This document shows, in pieces, positions 15,488 through 23,404 of a DNA stretch of 26,250 nt; within the stretch, counting starts at the first letter, position 1; the number at the start of each line of letters is the position of its first letter. A program made the position numbers and the translations under genes. Source of the stretch: Candidatus Omnitrophota bacterium (lineage in GTDB: Bacteria > Omnitrophota > Gorgyraeia > Aquiviventales > Aquiviventaceae); contig JACPAW010000070.1 of the NCBI GenBank assembly GCA_016180605.1, forward strand, positions 1-26,250, read 5' to 3'. The notes under the pieces were generated by a model that searched no databases, had not been told where the DNA came from, and saw only the letters and a program-made list of their open reading frames with translations.

Positions 15488-15909
15488 ACTTTTTCCCGCG
15501 ATGGTTCTATTTTTGCAAAGGGCGGCACCCGGACCGTATCCGCTTCGTAATGGGGCATGTCGCGGTTATTTCGAGCAAAGACGAAAAGCACGGAGTCTTC
15601 AGTAAAATACATCACATGCTCATATAAGGCAGGGGTGTAGAACAGCTCTCCAGCAGAGATGACCCGCTTTTCGATCGGGCCGCTTCCTCCAACCGGACGG
15701 TGGTAATACACCATGCCGCCGGATTGCAACCAGCAGTAGTGATAATCGGTTTTATGGTAGTGGTTGCCGCGGATCGCTCCTTTTACGGACCGGATGACCG
15801 CAGCACTGGCAAACGGAGCATCGATGAGATTAAGAATCTCTCCGCGCTCATCGATAAACGGCGGCCGGATATCTATTTTTATTTTAAACTCTGGACGAAT
15901 GGTTTTCAT
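15484..15909 (-). CDS. Cupin protein, RmlC/WxcM-like sugar isomerase or epimerase
   Basis: This 141-residue single-domain cupin has RGNHYHKTDYHYC at 47-59, the metal- or substrate-binding His cluster, followed by LQSGGMVYY and a second cupin half, GELFYTPALYEHVMYFTED. IDERGEILNLID near the start resembles dTDP-4-keto-sugar epimerases and FdtA/WxcM isomerases. Together with the coupled C-methyltransferase it probably isomerises or epimerises a keto-sugar nucleotide. It is only 4 bases downstream of the large GT2 fusion gene, so the three genes share one transcript. Confidence 0.8.
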   Translation of the reverse strand: MKTIRPEFKIKIDIRPPFIDERGEILNLIDAPFASAAVIRSVKGAIRGNHYHKTDYHYCWLQSGGMVYYHRPVGGSGPIEKRVISAGELFYTPALYEHVMYFTEDSVLFVFARNNRDMPHYEADTVRVPPFAKIEPSREKV

Positions 15910-15913
15910 TATA

Positions 15914-18301
15914 TCACGCGAACTCTGCTACCTCTCGCCTGTCGGCTACCGCAGCGGTCGATGGCTGGCTCACCATTTTTTCCCAATATTTGGCCCAGAA
16001 GATCATGTGAAGATAGGCATGCAATAGAGCGAAAACCAGCCCGTGCCAACCCTCCTTCCGTCCGTGGTTCTTTACATAGGATTTCCAGAACAACTTGACG
16101 GGGCGCCACAATAATTGGTAGACAAGAACCGAACCGGAAACAGGCCCCTCTTTTTCAAAACGAATACCCACCTCGACACTCGTATAGCGATTCTGCCGTT
16201 CGACAAACTGGGTCAGGCTGGTACAAGGGTAATGCTCTATTTCCGCGCGGATGAAGCCAACGGCACCATCCACTTGAAGCTGCACATGGATCCCCTTGCC
16301 CACGCAGCGCGCCCGCTTTCTGCGGAAAAGAACCAGATGCCTATGATACCAGCCGCCAAAGCGCATCGCACGTCCAAGAAAAAAATTCTTGCGCATGATC
16401 TCGAAAGCATCGTAGGTGCTTGGATCCTGCAGGGTTTCATCGATTGAGCGCTTTAGGGCCGGGGTCACCACTTCGTCTGCGTCAATGTGGAGAATCCATT
16501 CGCTCAGGGCTGCCTGGCTGCCCCGGTTCCATTGTCGGTCGTGATTATCCTCGCTGGCATGACAAAATACTTTGTCGGTGTAGCGCTTGGCAATTTCCAC
16601 CGTTTGATCCGTGCTTTGATCATCGATCACGACAATCTCATCCGCCCATCCTACGACCTGATCCAGGCAGGCAGCCAGGCGAGATTCCTCGTTTTTTGTC
16701 ATCATTACCACGGAGAGCGTCGCTCGTCGCTGAGATTGAGTAGCAGCGACAGGACCCGCCGCCGTAGGCTTCTCGACACAGACCTCTGATGCTTCACAGG
16801 CTTCCCAATATTTTGCCCATTTCAGAAAATGAACCCACGCATAGAGCAAAGAGAAAATAAGACCGTACCAACCTTCTCGCCAACCCTGCTTCTTTACGTA
16901 AAGCTTCCAAAATAGCTTCAGGGGCCGCCGGCTGATTTGATAGCGCACCTGATCCGCGGGAAGTTTTCCTTGCTGCTCGAGCATCTCCTGCGCTTCAATA
17001 GCCGTGTAGCGATTGTGCCGTGAAACGAATTGTTCCAGGCTGCTAAACGGACGGTGCTCTAAAGCTGCCTCCAACACTCCCATTGGGCCATCGCAACGCA
17101 ACAGGTGATGCACCCGCCCTTCAAAGCGAGCGCGGCCCTTCCTGAAAAGGTGGGGATAATAGTGGTACCAGCCGCCAAACCGCATGGGGTGCCCTAGAAA
17201 CCAATTCTTGCGCCGGAACTTGTAAGCATCAAAACAAGAACCTTCGCGCAGAATCTTCTCAATTTGTTCACGCAGTGGCGCGCTGACGGCATCATCGGCA
17301 TCGAGCTGGAGAATCCAGTCTTTGGTGGCCGCGTCGTTTCCGATATTGCGCTCCTGGCCGAAATCCCCTGAAAAAGGATGAGAGATGACTTTCGCACCGT
17401 AACTCCGGCAGATTTCAACCGTTCGATCGGTACTCTCGCCATCGACTACAATGATTTCATCGGCCCAGCCAATGCTTTTCAGGCAACGCTCGATCCGGGT
17501 TTCTTCGTTCTTCGTCAGGATGACGGCAGATAGGGCCGCACGGCTCTGAACAGTAGTCGAGACGGGTGCCAGCGCAGAAACTGCAAGCCGCCGGCTTCTG
17601 GGAAAGGGGATCGACCGCAGAAAATGGGTGGCGTAGAGACGTACTAACTGTGAAGCGTAGAGTAAAAGCACTTGGCCTTTCAGCTTGCTTAAACCATGTT
17701 TTCTATCGATGAAGTTGTAAGGCACCTCCTGGACATCGCGGACACCCGATGCAACCAAAAGCTCCAGGAGAATTTTGAAACCTTGAGCCTTTAAGACAAA
17801 CGCACGTGCTAACTCCGTGGGACAAGCAAAGTAACCGGAAGTCGCATCGGCGACTGGAACCAAAGGGCGCGCCAGCCAATTCGCCGCACGCGATAGGATT
17901 TGCCGCCGCAGCGGCCATTGGCGCACGGAAGCTCCTGGCACATAACGGCTGGCAACCGCTAACGCCCGACCGCTTCGTAGAGCACGCACCAAATCCGGTA
18001 GAATCTCGGGCGGATGGCTTAAGTCCGCGTCCATCACCCCGAAAAGATCCCCGCGCGCTTTAGACAGCCCTAAACACACAGCCCCTGCCAAACCCTTTGA
18101 GGGGTGACACTCCAGAACCTGAGCCAGCACCCAATCCTTAAGAAGACGCCGCGCTAAACCAGCAGTCCCATCTCTGGATTGCCCATCGACTATAATCAGC
18201 TCCATCGGCTCGTCCAATTGCTGCCGTACGAGATTGAGCCTTGACAGCAGCGATTCGATGTTTTCGCGCTCTTGATACGTGGGAATGACGATGCTAAGCA
18301 T
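15914..18301 (-). CDS. Three-domain GT2 fusion: DPM-like domain plus two WaaE-like domains
   Basis: This 795-residue protein has three glycosyltransferase 2 domains. Domain 1 (1 to about 235) resembles dolichol/polyprenol-phosphate mannose synthase: SIVIPTYQERENIESLL, VMDADLSHPPEILPDL with Asp91/Asp93, ATSGYFACPTELA and FIDRKHGLSKLKG. Domain 2 (about 256-505) and domain 3 (about 528-775) are WaaE/KdtX-like, each with TKNEE, GWADEI, a DxD site (334-336 and 607-609), RFGGWYH, a His/Arg-rich QFV...NRYT block and a C-terminal FWK.YVK..G..EGW.G segment. Domains 2 and 3 are offset by 273 residues, so they look like an internal duplication joined to a lipid-linked sugar synthase. Linkers at 236-255 and 505-527 are Ala/Val-rich. 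No frameshift is visible. The ATG at 18301 lies 5 bases from the divergent GT87 start. Confidence 0.9.
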   Translation of the reverse strand: MLSIVIPTYQERENIESLLSRLNLVRQQLDEPMELIIVDGQSRDGTAGLARRLLKDWVLAQVLECHPSKGLAGAVCLGLSKARGDLFGVMDADLSHPPEILPDLVRALRSGRALAVASRYVPGASVRQWPLRRQILSRAANWLARPLVPVADATSGYFACPTELARAFVLKAQGFKILLELLVASGVRDVQEVPYNFIDRKHGLSKLKGQVLLLYASQLVRLYATHFLRSIPFPRSRRLAVSALAPVSTTVQSRAALSAVILTKNEETRIERCLKSIGWADEIIVVDGESTDRTVEICRSYGAKVISHPFSGDFGQERNIGNDAATKDWILQLDADDAVSAPLREQIEKILREGSCFDAYKFRRKNWFLGHPMRFGGWYHYYPHLFRKGRARFEGRVHHLLRCDGPMGVLEAALEHRPFSSLEQFVSRHNRYTAIEAQEMLEQQGKLPADQVRYQISRRPLKLFWKLYVKKQGWREGWYGLIFSLLYAWVHFLKWAKYWEACEASEVCVEKPTAAGPVAATQSQRRATLSVVMMTKNEESRLAACLDQVVGWADEIVVIDDQSTDQTVEIAKRYTDKVFCHASEDNHDRQWNRGSQAALSEWILHIDADEVVTPALKRSIDETLQDPSTYDAFEIMRKNFFLGRAMRFGGWYHRHLVLFRRKRARCVGKGIHVQLQVDGAVGFIRAEIEHYPCTSLTQFVERQNRYTSVEVGIRFEKEGPVSGSVLVYQLLWRPVKLFWKSYVKNHGRKEGWHGLVFALLHAYLHMIFWAKYWEKMVSQPSTAAVADRREVAEFA

Positions 18302-18302
18302 C
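18290..18302. promoter_or_regulatory. 13-bp palindrome between divergent glycosyltransferase genes
   Basis: GATGCT and AGCATC flank a single central A, exactly over the first codons of the minus-strand fusion gene. Directly downstream on the plus strand is TATGCTACAAT, which resembles an extended -10 element. With the two start codons only a few bases apart, promoters for both genes must overlap coding sequence. The palindrome could be a shared operator; this is inference, and no -35 element is convincing. Confidence 0.3.
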
Positions 18303-18306
18303 GGAT

Positions 18307-19578
18307 ATGCTACAATGCAAAAAATCCATGAGACGGCTGAATCCTTTAAAATGGCCAGCAGGCATCTGGATAGGCCTCATTGGCATCGTTTTCCTTCTGC
18401 GCTTTCCTCTGCATTTCCTTAACTCCGATAACATTTTCTTGATGGATTTCGAAGTCTATCGGACCGTGGCCCAACGCGTAGCTTTAGGAGAAGCCAGCAC
18501 CCTTTATACCCCAACCTCATCGGTTGTCATGCTGTTTAAATATTCCCCATTGTGGGCTCTTCTCTTCTTGCCCTTAGCTTGGATACCCGCGCATGCGAGT
18601 GCCATCGTCTGGATGATGCTTACGGTCTTATGGCTTTGCCTATTGTGCTACGTAGCCTGGCAGCTTTGCAGCACCGCAGACTTTCGCCCCCCTGGCTGGA
18701 TTATTCTCGCGGCCGTTTTGCTTCTTGTTCGCTCTCTTTCTGCAGAATTCTTAAACGGCCAGGTGGACCTGCTGTGGGCGCTTCTGGTCTGCGCTTTTTT
18801 ACTCTTTAGCATCAAGAAAAAAACAGCACTTGCCGGGCTGTACTTGGCGTTAGGCATATCTCTGAAATTACCGGCACTTCTTTTCTGGGTTTATACCCTT
18901 TTTCGAAGAAAATTTCGCTTAGCCACTGCCACTCTGGTTTGGTTCTTTTTTCTCAACGCCGTTGCAAGTCTCATCTTGCTGCCCGCTAAACCATGGCATC
19001 TTGCCAAAACGTGGCTCGATGTTTTAGCTTCCAGCGGCCCTTCCCGGGCTTTTGAAATCGGAAACCAGTCGCTTCTGGCATTAGCAGGAAGATTCCTGTC
19101 TGCCGATGGTTATCACCTGAATATCTTAAGCCTTACTCGAAGTTCCGTGACGGGCATTGCCTTGATTGTCTTTGTCTTCTTGTTCGCCATCGTCATTCTT
19201 CCGCGCCAGAGCCCCCTCGATGAAAAGAGACGATCCGTTTTTGATGGCGCGTTACTGACTATCTTAATGGTGCTTGGGTCGCCAACGGTTTGGGTCGCCA
19301 CCTATTCCGTACTGCTACTTCCCGTCATTCTGGCGATTGCTTATTTTATTGAGCGCCGCCATCGTTTATGGCACTCCAAAATCGCTATTGCTTTTGCTGC
19401 AGCCCTGATTCTCCTGAGCTTGATGACGCACAGCTCATTTTGGAAAGCTTTTGGCATCCGGTCATTTCGAACGGAATCTTATGTCTTCCTCGTCTTAATG
19501 GTCCTTCCCTGGTTCGGCTTGGTGCTTTTTAGTTTTCTGTACTGGCTGCGTTTTAGGAAACAACGCCTTACCGCTTAA
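18307..19578 (+). CDS. GT87-family (DUF2029) polyprenyl-phosphate sugar-dependent membrane glycosyltransferase
   Basis: This is the only plus-strand gene. Its 423-residue product is an integral membrane protein with roughly ten hydrophobic segments, beginning at about residues 17-36. GT87 features are FLMDFEVYRTVAQ around 44-56 with Asp47 in the first outside loop (compare the PimE catalytic Asp), FKYSPLWALLFLPL at 77-90, LNGQVDLLWALL at 149-160 and ALGISLKLPALLF. Enzymes of this GT-C family take mannose from polyprenyl-phosphate on the outer face of the inner membrane. Such a donor is what domain 1 of the divergent neighbour could make. An alternative ATG at 18328 (MRRLNPLKW) would give 416 residues and leave more room for a promoter. 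Its 3' end overlaps the convergent GT2 gene by 11 bases. Confidence 0.82.
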   Translation: MLQCKKSMRRLNPLKWPAGIWIGLIGIVFLLRFPLHFLNSDNIFLMDFEVYRTVAQRVALGEASTLYTPTSSVVMLFKYSPLWALLFLPLAWIPAHASAIVWMMLTVLWLCLLCYVAWQLCSTADFRPPGWIILAAVLLLVRSLSAEFLNGQVDLLWALLVCAFLLFSIKKKTALAGLYLALGISLKLPALLFWVYTLFRRKFRLATATLVWFFFLNAVASLILLPAKPWHLAKTWLDVLASSGPSRAFEIGNQSLLALAGRFLSADGYHLNILSLTRSSVTGIALIVFVFLFAIVILPRQSPLDEKRRSVFDGALLTILMVLGSPTVWVATYSVLLLPVILAIAYFIERRHRLWHSKIAIAFAAALILLSLMTHSSFWKAFGIRSFRTESYVFLVLMVLPWFGLVLFSFLYWLRFRKQRLTA

Positions 19579-20317
19579 GCCTTAAGTATTTCCGGTAACT
19601 CGACCACTGGTATTGGGCTGCCATCCGTGCCACGAAAAAGCCAAGCTCCCCTTCGCGAAAACCCTGCTTGAACAACCAGGTTCTCAAGAATCGGTCGATT
19701 GTGCGCCACAAGGCTTTTCCCAATGGTACTTTCCTTCCGTCCGTAAACCACTTTTGCGCTTCTAAAGTGGTATGACGGTCCTGTTTTGCAATAAAGTCCT
19801 GCCGATTGCGATAAGAAAGGTGAACCAGGTCATGGCTTAGAGCGCCCCAAGCCTTATCGGAAATCGCCCGTGGGTGAACCGTCGTTTCCTCCCATCGGAA
19901 TACGCTTCGTTTAAAGAGCTTCATCTGCGCGCTGGGATACCAGCCGCCGAAACGCACCCAGCGGTCGCCAATGAAATTTCGTCGCGGGATGCAATAGGTC
20001 TCATAAGGGGTCTTTCCGCTAAAAAGAGAACGGATCTCCTTGGCAAGCTCCGCAGTGACGCGTTCATCGGCGTCCAGGCTCAGAATCCATTCGTGGCGCG
20101 CCTGGGCATAAGCCCAGTTGCGATGCTTGCCTTCGATATCCATCTTCCGGCGTACCACCTTTGCCCCGAGCGACTCGGCGATAGCAGGGGTATCATCCGT
20201 GCTCTCGTCATCTACCACGAGAACCTCATCCGCCCACGCAACGCTTTCGATGCAATCACGAATGCGGTGAGCATCGTTTTTGGTAAGAATCACCACAGAG
20301 AGCGCAACTTTTTCCAT
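19568..20317 (-). CDS. WaaE/KdtX-like glycosyltransferase (GT2)
   Basis: This 249-residue single-domain GT2 enzyme is related to LPS inner-core beta-glucosyltransferases. It shows LSVVILTKNDAHRIRDCIES, WADEVLVVDDESTDDT, LSLDADERVT with the DxD site near 83-85, RFGGWYPSAQMKLF, and a C-terminal FLRTWLFKQGFREGELGF segment. It is the free-standing relative of domains 2 and 3 of the fusion at 15914-18301, making three WaaE-type modules in the locus. The start overlaps the end of the upstream GT2 gene by 28 bases, so translation is probably coupled. Confidence 0.9.
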   Translation of the reverse strand: MEKVALSVVILTKNDAHRIRDCIESVAWADEVLVVDDESTDDTPAIAESLGAKVVRRKMDIEGKHRNWAYAQARHEWILSLDADERVTAELAKEIRSLFSGKTPYETYCIPRRNFIGDRWVRFGGWYPSAQMKLFKRSVFRWEETTVHPRAISDKAWGALSHDLVHLSYRNRQDFIAKQDRHTTLEAQKWFTDGRKVPLGKALWRTIDRFLRTWLFKQGFREGELGFFVARMAAQYQWSSYRKYLRLKR

Positions 20318-21402
20318 GTCGCTTCTATTGCATGAGGATCTTCAGATACGACGACAGCCCCATGCCACCACTGCAAAGAACACATCATTCGCTGCCAAGC
20401 GGGGTCTTTGCTGATAATGATGTCAAATCGTTTTTTCCGCCGCATGAGAATTCGCATGGCCGAATGCCAAGAAGAAAACAACGGTGGCACCGCGTGCCAA
20501 TGAATATCCGCATGCGGGGTAAGATCAACCGATCGAAAGAGCGCATCCCGAACCGAATCTTTACCTGGGCTGTAGACATACAACAAGGTTCGCTTCCTAG
20601 CCCATGCCACCAGCTCCTGAAGAAAAGAACGTAAATCGTCGGAACCCAGGATGAGCGGATTCTGTCGCTGCCAGGCAATTCTCAGACGTCTCCCCCACTT
20701 TTCACGCAACCAATCTCGGTTACGGGCAAATAAAGCCTCTCGCTCGGGCATCTTTCGAACCGTCTTGTGTTCCGCATGGTAGACATAGGAAGCCTCGGCG
20801 ACGACATTTTGAAACCCGGCTTCCGTAGCCCGCATGCAAAAATCCTCATCCTCGAAGAAAATCCGCTCCACCTCCTCGGTCAAAGGCCCGATGCGATCGA
20901 GGAGCTCACGCTTGATCAGAAAACAAAAACCGATGCACATCCCCACTTCGGTGTACTCGCCATGCTGCGCTTTCAGAGCCATGGCGTGATCATTGAGGGA
21001 TACGCCGCGTGCCGGAAAATTACCGAGGGTGCTGCTGGCGGGGTTGACGACCCCGATTACCGGATTGCTCCTGGCAACCGCAATCATTTCAGAGAGCCAA
21101 CCGGGAGTAAAAACAAGATCGTTGTTCAAAAGACATACGAAGGGTGCTGATGAAGCACGGATGCCCCGGTTCATCCCTTTGGGAAAACCGGCATTGGTTT
21201 CATTTTGCAGCAACACCACTTCTTGGATGGCTCCTTGCGGCTTTACCGAAGAGAGAAATTGGCGCACGGCAGGTTCGCTTCCGTTGTCTACGATGAACAG
21301 GCGGCAGGGCATATCCGTTGTCGCAAAGAGACTCTCCAAGCACGGCCGCGTCTCCTCGAGATGGTTCCAACTCAGTAGCACCAGATCGCAAATCGAATTC
21401 AT
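20290..21402 (-). CDS. GT2 glycosyltransferase (rhamnosyltransferase-like) with C-terminal extra domain
   Basis: This 370-residue protein has a GT2 domain in residues 1 to about 245: CDLVLLSWNHLEETRPCLES, VDNGS at 38-42, FPKGMNRGIR, LNNDLVFTPGWL with the DxD equivalent at 93-95, and FFEDEDFCMRATEAGF at 182-197. This pattern is common in rhamnosyl- or O-antigen transferases. The last 100 or so residues (from KRTLLYVYSPGKDSVRDALF at about 270) are not part of the GT2 fold; they look alpha/beta, with strands such as FDIIIS and GAVVVSEDP, and I do not recognise them. The gene lies 26 bases downstream of the epimerase stop. Confidence 0.85.
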   Translation of the reverse strand: MNSICDLVLLSWNHLEETRPCLESLFATTDMPCRLFIVDNGSEPAVRQFLSSVKPQGAIQEVVLLQNETNAGFPKGMNRGIRASSAPFVCLLNNDLVFTPGWLSEMIAVARSNPVIGVVNPASSTLGNFPARGVSLNDHAMALKAQHGEYTEVGMCIGFCFLIKRELLDRIGPLTEEVERIFFEDEDFCMRATEAGFQNVVAEASYVYHAEHKTVRKMPEREALFARNRDWLREKWGRRLRIAWQRQNPLILGSDDLRSFLQELVAWARKRTLLYVYSPGKDSVRDALFRSVDLTPHADIHWHAVPPLFSSWHSAMRILMRRKKRFDIIISKDPAWQRMMCSLQWWHGAVVVSEDPHAIEATWKKLRSLW

Positions 21403-21428
21403 TGTTAGAGGTTGGAAGCTTCCGCCCC

Positions 21429-22541
21429 TTAGCCGCGGGTTAAGCCGCGCACTTCCAGTTCCTTTGCTGCCTGCTCCACACGGTCTTCCGCTTCAACGGT
21501 CTTGCCCCAGGCGACAAGCTCCCCCAAACCTTGCTCCAGCGTAACCGATGGAGAAAAACCAAGAGCGCGAAGGCGGGAAATATCCGCGTAACAGTGGCGG
21601 ATATCTCCGGCACGGTATTTGAGCGTAATATCCGGTTGAACCCTTATTTCGTAAAACTCCGACAGAAGCATCGCGATGCGACCGATAGAAACCGGAACCC
21701 CTGTTCCGACATTAAACGCTCCGTAATCCGCTTCCATCTTGCTTAAAACCAGAAGATTCGCCTGCACGATGTCGCGCACATGGATGAAATCCCGGCTTTG
21801 CTCACCGTCTTCGAAGACAATCGGCGCATGATGATTCTTGATCCGGGAGGAAAAAATGGCACAAACCCCCGTGTAAGGATTGGAGAGGGATTGCCGCGGC
21901 CCGTAGACGTTAAAATACCGAAGAGCCACCGTTGGAATCTGGTAGTTGCGCCCAACGGCCAGGCAGAGTTCTTCCTGATCCCGCTTGGAAACCGCGTAAA
22001 CCGAGGTGGGAATAAGCGGTTTTGTTTCCGGAGTCGCCACCGCGGGTACTTTCCGCTGGCATTGCGGACAGCACATTTCCCAATCACGCTCTTTTAGCTG
22101 CTTCAAGGGCCGCAAAGTGGGGCAGACCAAACCACAGACCTCGCAGCGGTATTGCCCTTCCCCATAAATGCTCATCGAGCTGGCCACGATGAGCTTCTTT
22201 AATGGCAGGCGCTCATTGACGATCACATCCAAAAGGGTGGCAGTTCCTAATACGTTGGAGGAAACATAGCGTTCGATTTCGTACATCGACTGTCCCACCC
22301 CAACCGCCGCTGCCTCATGGAAAACCACCTCCATTCCCTGCAGGGCAAGTTTTAAGGCTGCGCGATCGCGCACATCGGCAGAGACATATTCCGCCTTTGC
22401 ATTCAGATAGGAGGGATGGCTGTTCCCATGCACCTGGGGTTCGAAATTATCCAGAACGCGTACGGTATGGCCCTCCTTTAAGAGGGCGTCTACCAAATGC
22501 GACCCAATGAAGCCTGCTCCACCGGTTACAAGAATGCGCAT
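21429..22541 (-). CDS. NAD-dependent sugar epimerase with inserted Cys4 knuckle
   Basis: This 370-residue extended SDR starts MRILVTGGAGFIGSHLVDAL and has VDALL, VFHEAAAVGVGQS, VASSMSIYGEG and the catalytic Tyr182/Lys186 in SVYAVSKRDQEE. Between YGEG (126-129) and PETKP (171-175) lies an extra 40-residue segment with CEVC at 133-136, Cys140 and CCPQC at 157-161, which resembles a small zinc ribbon. The rest, ALRYFNVYGPRQSLSNPYTGV and RDFIHVRDIV, is GalE/rhamnose-epimerase-like. I recall related proteins acting on dTDP-L-rhamnose or UDP-sugars, but the product here is undetermined. The ATG at 22541 follows a good AGGAG; the open frame upstream to 22613 is overlap with the next gene. Confidence 0.9.
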   Translation of the reverse strand: MRILVTGGAGFIGSHLVDALLKEGHTVRVLDNFEPQVHGNSHPSYLNAKAEYVSADVRDRAALKLALQGMEVVFHEAAAVGVGQSMYEIERYVSSNVLGTATLLDVIVNERLPLKKLIVASSMSIYGEGQYRCEVCGLVCPTLRPLKQLKERDWEMCCPQCQRKVPAVATPETKPLIPTSVYAVSKRDQEELCLAVGRNYQIPTVALRYFNVYGPRQSLSNPYTGVCAIFSSRIKNHHAPIVFEDGEQSRDFIHVRDIVQANLLVLSKMEADYGAFNVGTGVPVSIGRIAMLLSEFYEIRVQPDITLKYRAGDIRHCYADISRLRALGFSPSVTLEQGLGELVAWGKTVEAEDRVEQAAKELEVRGLTRG

Positions 22542-23404
22542 GAAGAAATCTCCTGTGGCAAAAGAGGTACTGGGATACCCAAGCGTTCTCCAACTCTTTT
22601 GAGCAATTGGCACAACCGATGCGTGTAGGTGTGCCTTTGACGCACGATGGCACTTCCTGCTCTTGCAATCGCTTGCCGCTTTTGCGTGTGGTTAAGGTAG
22701 TAGTCGATCGTATCCAACAACTGCTGCGGTGAGCGATAGAATACCAAATGTTTTCCCTCCTCCAACCCTAGTTGAGAAAACTCATTTCCGCGCAGCGCAT
22801 TCGTCACCAACAGCGTCTGTGCTGCAAGCACTTCGAAAACGCGCATATTCACATCATTGGCGATGGAATAATTAAAACCAATCCGGGCCTGGCCGTAAAT
22901 ACGGCCCAGCTGGGTAAAATCCGCGCTGCCGATAAAGCTGTTCGGATAGCGCTCGCGAAGCATCTGAAGATAAAACTTCCGCGGCAAGCCGCCGTCGTTT
23001 CCCACGAATGCCAAATCCCAGACCTGCGCTTGGCCTTGGGGCGAATGTACGGAAAGATCGCAGCCAACCGGAAGCCATTCCGCATTGCGCAGCCGATGAG
23101 CAGCACTTTTGTGACAGCAAAAAACCAACTCGTAGTCCTTTGCCATCTGCCGAATCTTCCGCCAACTGTGCGGCAAATGGGTGTCGATGGCATAGAAAAC
23201 AGCCGGATGCAAAGCACTCGGAAGAGGCTTCAGGTAATCATCCCCATGATCGATGCGCAGATACAGGTCAAACGCTTTAGGAATCTGCGATGCCTCTTTC
23301 AACCACCAGTGCTCTACCTGAAGCCCCAGTTCCTTGGCAGCACGCTCGAAATAAGTTCCGGTTGTATCCGGACGGGTTTTATCAAATATGAGAGCAATCC
23401 GCAT
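22526..23404 (-). CDS. CgeB-like glycosyltransferase (GT-B, Glyco_trans_1_2)
   Basis: With the ATG at 23404 this is a 292-residue protein starting MRIALIFDKTRPDTTGTYFE. Middle blocks, LYLRIDHGDDYL, VFYAIDTHLPHSW and LVFCCHKSAAHRL, match the N-terminal half of CgeB-type transferases. NDVNMRVFEVLAAQTLLVTN and FYRSPQQLLDTIDYYL belong to the C-terminal domain, the donor-binding region. The sugar and acceptor are unknown. An alternative ATG lies at 23419. The start overlaps the upstream hypothetical gene by 23 bases and the end overlaps the epimerase start by 16. Confidence 0.82.
   Translation of the reverse strand: MRIALIFDKTRPDTTGTYFERAAKELGLQVEHWWLKEASQIPKAFDLYLRIDHGDDYLKPLPSALHPAVFYAIDTHLPHSWRKIRQMAKDYELVFCCHKSAAHRLRNAEWLPVGCDLSVHSPQGQAQVWDLAFVGNDGGLPRKFYLQMLRERYPNSFIGSADFTQLGRIYGQARIGFNYSIANDVNMRVFEVLAAQTLLVTNALRGNEFSQLGLEEGKHLVFYRSPQQLLDTIDYYLNHTQKRQAIARAGSAIVRQRHTYTHRLCQLLKRVGERLGIPVPLLPQEISSCAFL
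22550..22554 (-). promoter_or_regulatory. Ribosome binding site of the epimerase gene
   Basis: AGGAG on the minus strand, 8 bases before the ATG at 22541 and within the last codons of the upstream glycosyltransferase gene. It decides the start against the longer open frame. Confidence 0.65.
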
